A stretch of 53,108 nucleotides of DNA from CAZSSM01 sp964609385 (GTDB taxonomy: Bacteria; Planctomycetota; Planctomycetia; Isosphaerales; Isosphaeraceae): assembly GCA_964609385.1 (NCBI GenBank), contig CAZSSM010000050.1, positions 1-53,108 on the forward strand, given 5' to 3'. Below, piece after piece: positions 12,001 to 18,860 of the stretch (position 1 is its first letter; the number at the start of each line of letters is the position of its first letter). A model generated the notes under the pieces. It searched no databases. It saw only the letters and a program-made list of their open reading frames with translations, and was not told the DNA's origin. The position numbers and the translations under genes are program-made.

Positions 12001-13442
12001 TCCGGATCCGCGCTGAGCGGCCGATCCAGCCGGATCTTCCGTTGAAACAACTCCAGTTGTCTTTCGTCGATTCATCCATAACCACTTCGTCGATCGTGGT
12101 TCGGAATCTCCGAGACGGCAAGTTCGTGATCGACGACTTGGTGGGGTTGCTCAAACTCGGTCCCTCGGCCGAATCCCAAGACTGCTTGGAGTCCGGGATC
12201 CCCGGAGGATCGGGTCGTCAGTTCCGTCCGATCGATCCGCGTTGGTCGTTGCGGGTGACGCCGAAGTCGGCTCGTCAGACCATCCCGCTGCAAGGGCTGG
12301 TCCAGTCCGATCCCCAGACCCCTTGGGCGTTCGCGTGGATCTCGGGGATCGACCTACCCGCCGAGCAACTGACCTGTCGGCTCCGGACCGACTGGTTGTT
12401 GGCGATCGCCGACGGACGTGTGCTGGTGCCATCGAGGATGCGGGACGATCTCTGGCGGATCGGTCTGCCTATCGAGTCACCGTCGCGTCTGGAACTGTAC
12501 TGGTCGCCGTCCTCCGACGCCGAGGCGCTCCGGCCACGATTCGAGGAGATCGACGTCGAGCCACGCCTCCGCCTGTACCGCCCCGCTCGCGCGGCGGTCC
12601 GAGACCTCTCAGCTTCATCGGTCCGCTGGCGAATCGACGCGCGGTTGGTCGACCTGTCGACGAGCGTCGCACGGTTCCCAGGGATCCTCCGCGCCGCCGA
12701 TCAGGACTCGCAGGCGGATCGGCAACGGATCCTCGCGCAGTTGGTCCTTACCCTGCTCGAAATCCGGTCGCTCGCCCATGCCGCACGCCTGACGGTGCTC
12801 TACCCCAAGACCGATGGGACCGTCACCGGAATGCCGACGCCGGCTGATCCGGGACCGGCGCGGCTCGACCTCGACCTCCGGCTCTTAGGGCTGCGGACCG
12901 AACTGGAAGACACTTTCACCAACGAGGGCTTCAGCGACCTCTGGCGCTTGGCCGGCCCGATCCTCGGTCGGCCGGGCCGCCTGCTCGACGAGACGGCTGC
13001 CGAGATCCCGATCGGCCTCTTCGAACGCCTGGTCCGCGACCGCGACTTCGCGCGCGGTCCGACGCTCGAACCGGTCGGGGTGCCGATCCGGCTCGATTCC
13101 TCGCGGCTGGGTGACCCGGCGATCGCCGCCTCGATCCGACGAGGCCCTGAAGTCCCCTCGAAGACCGACCCAGGTCGCTCTTGGCTGATCGTCCGGTCTG
13201 CGGTTGCTTTCGGCTTCGCCGCGGCGATCCTCCTGATCACCTCCGGCCTGAGCTCGGGACGTCGGAGCCCCAACGATCTGACCACCGATCCACGCAGGTC
13301 GTCGCTGCCGCAACCCGACCTCCTCATCCAGATCGGCCTCTTGCTCGCCTTGGCCGGCAGCCCTTGGTGGATCGTCGTTATCGGGCTCGTCCCGCCGACC
13401 GCTGCACGGCTCATCCCCAAACATGCTCGTCTGACATCTTGA
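6090..13442 (+). CDS. Giant secreted/membrane protein, second of a pair (2450 aa)
   Basis: The start is the ATG at 6090, which overlaps the previous stop (ATGA); a signal peptide follows at once (WVLGFVMALGLVIAEA). The frame is open further upstream inside the previous gene, but that is a shadow. Hydrophobic clusters near residues 1210-1330 and 2363-2443 divide the protein into two halves, each with a long beta-rich exported region followed by membrane segments. The first half has RRLVLTYRTPEDD near 995, matching the TPQDD motif of the upstream protein. The second half has ETRGILEVVTEPDAIW near 1650, matching its TRGIFQV motif. The 2450-aa protein thus looks like a fusion of two upstream-like units. 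An acidic linker lies near 1660. Function is unknown; I infer a coupled envelope complex. Confidence 0.85.
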   Translation: MTRSTNATPQMLRPWVLGFVMALGLVIAEASPWPPTTADASTLTEPTTAPAPPTTAPTIHLVTINRGRLADLLPEEVVRLDQTRAANLIQRARRSAEANARNRPSTTGRTIARVAHRITLGRSRVVGTTRIVLAAIEPTEANRPIVEDSETNDRPTHGSLWCNRVRLGPWSLPIDRIDPPTTAVLYDLQGNVALQLVRPVGSSEPSGDAPGSTSDVIEWDWHVDPDELASPDLPIHLELPRSDIATTTIEAPSDLRFEIGDEDGLWDLGASTTLDSGQRVWRITRPSGPLVIQLRDRPTGSASGPLGYAVRATTRFALADRDPNATSGGRDRFVDHWRARLEFRPGIDPPDEVLIQLDATLIPLEANGEALQGFEPVAQTMGSLVALRLDWSGPEPATIELSGVIADVPEDSWTVPGLEPLSGAWSGGETILTRGDGRRIEPVTPLAGRPAPIVSADRPNVEGSIGPREVIPRTAPETSRTGAGSTIRFRVDGPGAVAEVRFGNRRASGRTRVRGRVILEPDRWRLEAEVSWEAGPSAMGERRLALTPGWIVGSPVASDPTRIVVQPEPTLRRGPGRTIIRVIPAPRTADATTWTWNLTAERAGPDPGTPWELPRLVPLDSGPVDELWSLTLPNHWQLRPQSISGLLWSNVEDLELTEEVEDSSTTRIAWRWVNPETSGTVLWRPIRQSPPNWSVTVATIRPGRLILDHQIALSGTEKAGSFVVHHPEAGPTPPIWNRHVEGRTSLLRAEPIAVEDPEVSARNDGSPDHYRLTWENRNARPSVFDGMDSNPAPSNATEAPIQILSNRTEIPWDGRGPIPVINLHDAWSPDHTLLIRYDPSLAVEVHDAPRSVPASTFWDRLAERSTPTLPPIEPEPSSEWIRHPRALLLAHDNDRDGSGNSSTAPIVETTVVTKAEIPGLITNADVDRSDPGRITLRLDLLLEQAATIRIGTDLDLEPLDARLRGRPVPVTRLESGTVAIQVPEVEAGSIRRRLVLTYRTPEDDVEPGRPPRFRYSLPVLRTQVTTESRPSAIRTPRSDVRPFEQRLGARSAIRIRDLKVWPEAIPFGQFLLRLDRPERVGPILLDQDAIARLGLSPTSLPTRRETERAGRLATLFVDGVTILTAHEDASYWTDAWAFSEGPTSLTQPGVTTRSDLMQVLIEGVDPTGRLVSVGRWLEGADRGGAIPDDLNPMGESPELIAGLIRPEPAPTFGLASCLGVLMTVGTTRLRRYRSHQFWTGLWMVACLFAVAAMAGPDPTSSTIGRGWLLGAWVVLLAMQSWALVETLGSSWPRHQRPAPAVLGLVSTIPAFGLTSTWAIGMTAPLLGGPFDDTMEDRQSDPIVLIRAIDPAEPETAEVAYYLSEGDYRRLDALGSLTSPTPLRTTPIWIEAATHEVVRADDVVTIRSTYRLLLDDPQGPPPELRVPLGSVRTLAVSRNGRPTAHRWDVGDDGAVAAVVTLDREERQSVVVEASYPWGDDGLDVTILTHPQPRVLGTSGEPTIRVGIDGDRLLVAAVGSDADATSLPTADRIVADTRRVWTPTRAGDRLAISWDLQADGPIERLTIPMPDDTVILNINVPVPYQHLIRREDGRDRIILTFPEPWDLSEQSGRIEIQLYRCRFTSTLLTNRSVVPTMIEILEASETRGILEVVTEPDAIWAIESDSDDGDEPEASEPEPGPPVGIAEGAEFGAIGGTVLARYRYEGAGPEVIVRAIETEPGPARIESRLTATWEDGRARVDGRHRIVDAPRIPSGPWSLAIPTPWEVDSVEGVSVTDWDRPRPGLLRIWTSTPSAPDNAIEVRWSGHLDPTPGTASDSSPVPLVNPWPAWDGPVAIVETGQLVCTEPDLLGLGSNTPDRFDVSQTLDDSEAPKPPLLWRPAEPTLRALVSHALLLLEDRAIWDTRIRGRSTSGPIATLDLELPSGWMVTDARQVGLEETDAQAIPDRPHDPEGEAEPVWTIPLGEPRLGWTDLRIRAERPIQPDLPLKQLQLSFVDSSITTSSIVVRNLRDGKFVIDDLVGLLKLGPSAESQDCLESGIPGGSGRQFRPIDPRWSLRVTPKSARQTIPLQGLVQSDPQTPWAFAWISGIDLPAEQLTCRLRTDWLLAIADGRVLVPSRMRDDLWRIGLPIESPSRLELYWSPSSDAEALRPRFEEIDVEPRLRLYRPARAAVRDLSASSVRWRIDARLVDLSTSVARFPGILRAADQDSQADRQRILAQLVLTLLEIRSLAHAARLTVLYPKTDGTVTGMPTPADPGPARLDLDLRLLGLRTELEDTFTNEGFSDLWRLAGPILGRPGRLLDETAAEIPIGLFERLVRDRDFARGPTLEPVGVPIRLDSSRLGDPAIAASIRRGPEVPSKTDPGRSWLIVRSAVAFGFAAAILLITSGLSSGRRSPNDLTTDPRRSSLPQPDLLIQIGLLLALAGSPWWIVVIGLVPPTAARLIPKHARLTS

Positions 13443-14066
13443 CGACGCAAGAGCGTTCCGACGGATCCAAGAAATTTTGGGCTCACATCACGGGCCGGTT
13501 GTGGGAATCGTGTTCGGGATGACTCTGGGACCCCATAGGCTCTCCAGTTTGTCTACCCGTTCAGGAATCCCGCTCCTCCTCGATACTCAAGAACGCTCAT
13601 AGCGATTCCAGCGATGCAACGTTGATGATCTGTCGATCACGATCGTGTCGTTGTCAGAGAATGCCTCCACACACAACATCTCAATCGAACGAATTTTTTC
13701 TATTATTATAATATACATTTCATATGATATCCCGCTACGGAACAAGCCATTATGAATAACGCTATACGGATAAAGCGGGTCTTGCACAAGCCCGAGAACG
13801 CGTTGCCTCCTAGGGACGCCGATCCCGTCGAATCGAATCACCAATCGACGTGGGATCTTGCTTACGCGATCCGGGCTCCCCATCCAGATCGAATTCTGGC
13901 TTGCTTCGACTGGAGGTCTTTGGCGGATCGCTGGCGGCGGACTCGTCCTGGATTGCAAATAGATGAGATTTTGAACGCAGGGGAGAGATATCAGATATCG
14001 GCCAACCTGCGATCTCGATTTTCGGTTCCCATCGCGGGTCGGCCGGCAACACTCTCGTTGAACAAC
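13443..14066. other. Long intergenic region with an AT-rich island
   Basis: This 624-bp stretch lies between the converging giant-protein gene and the DUF1501 gene. I see no recognisable gene. Around 13690-13730 it becomes strikingly AT-rich for this genome and includes a perfect TATAAT at 13707-13712, without a convincing -35 box. A frame opens at 13752 on the plus strand and others exist on the minus strand, but none has a ribosome-binding site or protein-like composition. Confidence 0.5.
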
Positions 14067-15347
14067 TTAGAAGAGTTCTTCGACCGGTGCACCGCCCTCA
14101 CCGACGATCTTCATGGGGCGTCCCAGCGGCGTGGTGTACTCCAGGTCGACAGGGATGTCCATGGCCTGAAGCATCGTGGCCATGATGTCGGGCACGGCGA
14201 CGGGCCGGTCGACGACCTCGACGCCGTCGGCATCGGTCTGGCCGACGACGAGTCCACCGGCCAAGCCCGCACCGGCCATGACGACCGACCAACTCCGAGG
14301 CCAATGGTCGCGGCCGGCGTTGGCGTTGATCCTCGGGGTCCGCCCGAAGTCACCCATCCAGACCACCAGGGTCGAGTCGAGCAGCCCTCGACGATCGAGG
14401 TCAACGATCAGGGCGGACATGCCGCGGTCGAGCGTCGGCAGTCGGTTGTCGCGGAGCGTGCTGAAGATGTTGTTGTGGTTGTCCCAGCCGCCCAAGCCAA
14501 CCTCGACGAACTTGACGCCCTGCTCGACCAGCTTGCGGGCCATCAGGCAGCCGGCGCCGAAGGAGGTCTGGGCGCCATAGGCCTCGCGGGTCGCCGACGA
14601 TTCGTCGGCGATCGAGAAGGCGCGGGTCTGCGGCGAGGTCATCAGGCGGTAGGTCCGGCCGTAGACGACCTGATGATCCTTGGCCGCCGCACCACGCCGC
14701 TGAGCGATGAACTGCGACTCGGCCTGCTCCAGGATCGCCTTCCGACGACGGGCCCGAAGCGAATCGACACCGCGCGGCAACCGCAGGTTCTGGATCCGGC
14801 CCCGTGCGCCGTCGACCTCGAAAGGCGCGTAGGCCATGCCGAGGAACCCGGCATCGAACCGCGTGCCGTTGATCGCCACGCAGTCCGGGAGCGTCGCTTG
14901 ATCCCCTTGTCCCAATTCGCGGGCCACCACCGAGCCGTAACCCGGGTGATCGACCGTCGGATTAGGGATATGCCCGGTGTGCATCTTATACGTTCCGCGC
15001 TCGTGATTTCCCTCATTGGAATTCAAAGAGCGGATAATGTTCAAATGTGCCATCTGCTGAGCAAGCTTCGGGAGATGTTCGCTGATCTGGATGCCCGGCA
15101 CGGACGTGCTGATCGGGGCGAACTCGCCGACGTTGGAGCTGCCCGGCTTGGGGTCCCAGGTATCGAGTTGGCTCGGCCCGCCGCCCATCCAGAGCACGAT
15201 GCAGCTCTTGGTGGCGCGTCGGAACATCGAGGCGTGGGCCGAGAACCCACCCAGCAGGTTCATCGCCGGTAGGGCCACTGCCGAGGTGGCCAGGTGGTTC
15301 AGGAAGTGGCGCCGGGTCGCCCCTCGACGCGAATGCGGCTGGCTCAT
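14067..15347 (-). CDS. DUF1501 family protein with Tat signal (426 aa)
   Basis: DUF1501 proteins belong to the alkaline phosphatase/sulfatase-like fold and are very abundant in planctomycetes; their substrate is not established. The N-terminus carries a twin-arginine signal (TRRHFLNHLATSAVALPA), so export in folded form is likely. Family landmarks are visible: IVLWMGGGPSQLDTWDPKPG near 49-68, GYGSVVARELG, VEVGLGGWDNHNNIF near 285, and VVWMGDFGRTPRIN with GRDHWP nearer the C-terminus. The ATG at 15347 has GAGGGG seven bases upstream. It lies 119 bp downstream of the DUF1549/DUF1553 gene on the same strand, the usual planctomycete pairing, so the two are probably co-transcribed. Confidence 0.93.
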   Translation of the reverse strand: MSQPHSRRGATRRHFLNHLATSAVALPAMNLLGGFSAHASMFRRATKSCIVLWMGGGPSQLDTWDPKPGSSNVGEFAPISTSVPGIQISEHLPKLAQQMAHLNIIRSLNSNEGNHERGTYKMHTGHIPNPTVDHPGYGSVVARELGQGDQATLPDCVAINGTRFDAGFLGMAYAPFEVDGARGRIQNLRLPRGVDSLRARRRKAILEQAESQFIAQRRGAAAKDHQVVYGRTYRLMTSPQTRAFSIADESSATREAYGAQTSFGAGCLMARKLVEQGVKFVEVGLGGWDNHNNIFSTLRDNRLPTLDRGMSALIVDLDRRGLLDSTLVVWMGDFGRTPRINANAGRDHWPRSWSVVMAGAGLAGGLVVGQTDADGVEVVDRPVAVPDIMATMLQAMDIPVDLEYTTPLGRPMKIVGEGGAPVEELF

Positions 15348-15466
15348 GGTCGGTCCCCTCGATCAAGAATGATCTGACGATGTCACGACGTGACCGTGTG
15401 ATGACGATCGGTCGAACGAAACGGGTCGCGACCTCGACGGGCCGGGCCTCGATCGTCCGGGACGGA

Positions 15467-17155
15467 TCAGCGGATCAACAGGAACTCGTTGGCGTTGAGC
15501 AAAGCCCAGAAGAGGTCCTCGGTTACCTTGGCAGGGTCGGCATAGTTCTTGAGGATTTTCTCGGCGTCCCCGCGATTCTTGGCCGTGCTCCAGACCCATT
15601 GCTGAGTCTGGGAATCGATCCGATCGTTGAACAATGCGCGGGCGTTCGACAACTCGCGACGGGTCGGCCGTCGGGTGAGGGCGGCCATGTAGAGGTTGTT
15701 GATGACGAAGAGATCGGGGTTCGATCCGCCTTTGGCCCGGGCTCGGGCCAGGAGGCGCCCGGTGAAGCTCTCGTCGGTCGCCTTGACGGCCCCATTGATG
15801 TACGAGCCGTTCATCAGCAGCAGGGCCTGAGGGATAGTCCCGGCGTACTTGCCGGTCCGTTCGGTCTCGGCCGAGGCGAAGGTCTCGAGGAAGTCACGTC
15901 GGGGTCGGTCGTCGGAAGTCCCGGTGGCGGTCTGGACCGAGGCGAAGAGCTGCTCTGGACTCATCGGTCGCAGGGGCATATGGCTGAAAAACGTCGAATC
16001 GAGCGCGTTGCTCCGGTTGGTCAGACTGCTGGCCTGATAGGTCCGCGTGGCGGCGATCCAACAGAGGAGTTCACGGACGTCATAGCCGTGGTCGCGGAAG
16101 GCGTCGGCGAGGGTCTCCAGCAGGCCATCGATTGCTGGCGGGTTGTGGTCGCCGAAGTCGTCGACGGGGTGGACCACCCCGCGCCCGTGGAGTTGGGCCC
16201 AGACCCGGTTGACGAACGCCAAGGCCAAGTCCTCGCCCGCCTCGGGCCCGGCGATGAACTCGGCCAGAGCCTCGCGACGCGCCCCGGATCGGTCGCGCTC
16301 CAACTGGGTCCCGTCGAGATAGCGTGGAATGGCCGCGCGGTAGGTGGCGTTTCGGCGCTCGAAGGTGACGAACCAGTCGACCGGATCCGCATCGGTCAAT
16401 TCGCGGTCGGCCATCATCTGGTTGCGGCCCCCTTGGACACGGATCCCGCGGAAAAAGGCATTGAGGCTCCAGAAGTCCTCCTGCTTCCAGTCGTTGGTCG
16501 GGTGATCGTGGCACTGGCAACACTGGAGTTGCTTGCCGAGAAAGACGCGGGTGGTCACCGAGGTCAGGGGGACTGCGTCGTCCTGTCGGTGGGCCAGCAC
16601 ATAGTTGATGGCGCCGTTCTCGGAGTTACGGCCCTCGGCGGCGATCAGGTCGCGGGCCATCTCGTCCCAAGGACGGTTCTGAGCGAACTGGTCCGCCAAC
16701 CAACCGTGCAGCGCATCACGGTCGTAGTCATTGTCGCCGCCTCGACCGACAAGGATGTTGGCCCAGACCGTGGCGAAGTGCTCGGAATGCTCGGGCGACT
16801 CCAGGAGGTCGGCCACCAGGCGCCGACGGTTCTTAGTCGCGTCCCCTTTGACGCGGAGGAAGGCCTCAGCCTCGGCGACGGTTGGGATCCGACCGATCAG
16901 GTCGAGGTAGATGCGGCGGACGAAGTCGGTGTCGGAGGCCGGTTCGGACGGCTCGAGGTCGACCGATTGCCAGGTCGCCTCCAGGATCGCGTCGACCTCC
17001 GCGACGACCGCATCGAAGGCCTCCTCCTGAGCGTATGCCTGGTCGTTGAGGACGGGACCGCCCAACAGGGCCAGGAGGACGATCACGGGTCTCAAACGAC
17101 GGGACGCCGAGGACCACGGTCGGGTCGGGCGCGGGTTGAGATCGGGACGGCTCAT
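15467..17155 (-). CDS. DUF1549/DUF1553 (PSCyt2-PSD1) domain protein (562 aa)
   Basis: This is a planctomycete-type secreted protein with an N-terminal DUF1549 (PSCyt2) region and a C-terminal DUF1553 (PSD1) region. The signal peptide spans about 20-43 (RPVIVLLALLGGPVL, then AYAQ). DUF1549 shows DFVRRIYLDLIGRIPT, ANILVGRGG and the cysteine motif QCCQCHDHPTNDW near 209-222. DUF1553 shows AFVNRVWAQLHGRGVVHPVDDFG, RTYQASS, PEQLFASVQ and the closing LFWALLNANEFLLIR. The ATG at 17155 is preceded by GGGAGAG; the open frame extends to 17974 but that part is not protein-like. It is paired with the downstream DUF1501 gene. Biochemical function is unknown; roles in polymer degradation or electron transfer have been suggested for the families. 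Confidence 0.92.
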   Translation of the reverse strand: MSRPDLNPRPTRPWSSASRRLRPVIVLLALLGGPVLNDQAYAQEEAFDAVVAEVDAILEATWQSVDLEPSEPASDTDFVRRIYLDLIGRIPTVAEAEAFLRVKGDATKNRRRLVADLLESPEHSEHFATVWANILVGRGGDNDYDRDALHGWLADQFAQNRPWDEMARDLIAAEGRNSENGAINYVLAHRQDDAVPLTSVTTRVFLGKQLQCCQCHDHPTNDWKQEDFWSLNAFFRGIRVQGGRNQMMADRELTDADPVDWFVTFERRNATYRAAIPRYLDGTQLERDRSGARREALAEFIAGPEAGEDLALAFVNRVWAQLHGRGVVHPVDDFGDHNPPAIDGLLETLADAFRDHGYDVRELLCWIAATRTYQASSLTNRSNALDSTFFSHMPLRPMSPEQLFASVQTATGTSDDRPRRDFLETFASAETERTGKYAGTIPQALLLMNGSYINGAVKATDESFTGRLLARARAKGGSNPDLFVINNLYMAALTRRPTRRELSNARALFNDRIDSQTQQWVWSTAKNRGDAEKILKNYADPAKVTEDLFWALLNANEFLLIR

Positions 17156-17873
17156 CGGGTCTCTCCCAGGATACGTTGCCGCAATCGCGGAGGGTCGCGA
17201 TCCGCCCCCAGACGCAACGGCCAGGCTCGAGTACGGGGCGGAACCTCGGAGTGAAGGATCGGGTCGGCCGACACCAAGATCGGTGTGCTTCCGAAGCGGG
17301 GATGGCCGGGAAGACTGCGTAAGGCTCAGAGCCGCCGCGCGATCAGGTGAGGGGGTCATCCGCGCCGAGAACGATCGGCTCGTGGGCGTTGATGGCCCTT
17401 CCGATCCCACGATCGAGGGTCTTGAAACGACGGGACCTGGTGTCCGTGGATCTTCTGGTTCAGCAAGCTTGGGGCACCACGCGTCGAGACGTGACGCAGA
17501 GACAAATGGCGCTTTGAGGCTCCAACGGTTTGTGAAGTCTAGTTTAAGGCTACGCGATCGTCGACGCGACGTGACATGCATGGCGGGTTCGACGCGTCGG
17601 TTCGGAATTCGGGACCGGCAACGGAACGGATCCCGGTTGAGTCGGAGGTGTTCGCGAGCCCACGCTTCACGCTTGGTGGGCGCGATGTCCACTTGGATTT
17701 CTCGGCCCGGATTGAAGGTCCAGGACCGATAGAGAACCTTAGACGAAACAGAGGCTTGGTTGTTCGTGCCCGAGGGACGGGTTCCCAGTATAATCGCGGG
17801 CCGCAAAGCCTCTCTCCGACACCGTTCGTTCGTGCTCGCTTCCGATCCTCCCCCCTCGTTTCTGGATAAGTCG
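17156..17873. other. Intergenic region between divergent genes
   Basis: These 718 bp separate the DUF1549/DUF1553 gene (minus) from the PEP-CTERM gene (plus) and should hold both promoters. Long open frames exist on both strands but are arginine/serine-rich and unlike real proteins. Apart from the TATAAT at 17789-17794, I see no recognised RNA gene, repeat or conserved motif. Confidence 0.5.
17789..17794 (+). promoter_or_regulatory. Candidate -10 box upstream of the PEP-CTERM gene
   Basis: A perfect TATAAT stands out in otherwise GC-rich DNA, 80 bp before the ATG at 17874. No good -35 hexamer is present 16-18 bp upstream, so this could be a weak or activator-dependent promoter, or chance. 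Confidence 0.35.
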
Positions 17874-18635
17874 ATGCGAACTCCCCAGACTCTCCGCGCC
17901 TTCAGCCTGAGCCTCTTGGGTGCGCTGTTGTGCGCCCCGGTGCAGGCCACCCCGATTACGACCCTCTTCAACACAGGCTTCGACGCCGACGGGAACCTCC
18001 TGGCCGATGGGGAGATCGATCCCCACTACGTCTTAATCCAGGTCCCAGACGGCTCGGGCTTCGGCTCGGAGGCGTTCGTGGCCGACTCGACCCGGAACCC
18101 GTTCGCCAACGGTCTCTGGATGCCTAACTCCGAGACCTCGTCCTGGATCGGCCCCCAGATCGACCAGAGCACCACGTCGAACGAGACGTCCACCGGCGTC
18201 TACATTTACCGAACCACCTTCGATCTGACCGGCTTCAACCCCGAAGATGCCTCGATCACCGGGCGCTGGTCGACCGACAACAACGGTTTGGACATCCGGA
18301 TCAATGGGCTCAGTCTCGGGTTCACGCACAGCAATGGGCCGACCCTACGCGCCTTCCAAACGTTCGCCGACTTCGAGGTCAACGACGGGTTCGTCGAGGG
18401 GATCAACACGCTCGACTTCGTGATCGAGAACCTCCCGCTCCCGCCGCAACTGACGGTCAACCCAACCGGCCTCCGGGTCGAAATGACCGGCACCATCATG
18501 ACCCCCGAACCGTCGACCTGGGCCCTGCTCGGTATCGGCTTCGGCGGGTTCGCCGTCGTCCGAGCCGTCTCGCGAAGATCTAAGCGTCGCGCTTTGAGCA
18601 ACTCCAAGGCATCGTCAGTCGCGCCGGTTCTCTGA
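17874..18635 (+). CDS. PEP-CTERM sorting domain-containing secreted protein (253 aa)
   Basis: The protein has a signal peptide (FSLSLLGALLCAPVQA, about residues 10-25), an extracytoplasmic beta-rich region and a C-terminal PEP-CTERM tripartite signal. The last has TPEPSTWALLGIGFGGFAVV near 211-232 (PEP motif plus membrane segment), followed by a basic tail. In the family, an exosortase cleaves this signal and the protein is moved to the cell surface or matrix. No exosortase gene lies in the window. The central part (TGVYIYRTTFDLTGFNPEDA, RWSTDNNGLDIRINGLSLG) resembles galactose-binding-like sandwich domains, so carbohydrate binding is possible. The start fits the signal peptide. The tail after the basic anchor is about 15 residues longer than usual. 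Confidence 0.88.
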   Translation: MRTPQTLRAFSLSLLGALLCAPVQATPITTLFNTGFDADGNLLADGEIDPHYVLIQVPDGSGFGSEAFVADSTRNPFANGLWMPNSETSSWIGPQIDQSTTSNETSTGVYIYRTTFDLTGFNPEDASITGRWSTDNNGLDIRINGLSLGFTHSNGPTLRAFQTFADFEVNDGFVEGINTLDFVIENLPLPPQLTVNPTGLRVEMTGTIMTPEPSTWALLGIGFGGFAVVRAVSRRSKRRALSNSKASSVAPVL

Positions 18636-18860
18636 CGAATCCATTTCGTTTGCAACCACCGTGAACCGGACGTAACGTGGTCCGAATGCGAGTCGGACCG
18701 TTTGATCGGCGACTCGATGCCGTTCCGCATCTGGACTGAGTTCACGGTCCGTTCGTTTTGGGTCGTCGGACGTCATCGGGCCCCTTGCTCGGAATGGATC
18801 GGGATCGATGCGGGTCGTTCTCGGCGATCCGCGACGCGAGGAATCGGGGACGGTGGCCTC

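Noticed and set aside
13752..15272. Plus-strand frame of 506 aa
   Set aside because: It runs antisense through the DUF1501 gene, has no ribosome-binding site, and its sequence is explained as the opposite-strand shadow of that gene.
15380..17254. Plus-strand frame of 624 aa
   Set aside because: Antisense shadow of the DUF1549/DUF1553 gene, which has clear domains and a ribosome-binding site.
17156..17974. N-terminal extension of the DUF1549/DUF1553 protein
   Set aside because: Arg/Ser-rich non-protein-like sequence; the ATG at 17155 has a good ribosome-binding site and signal peptide.
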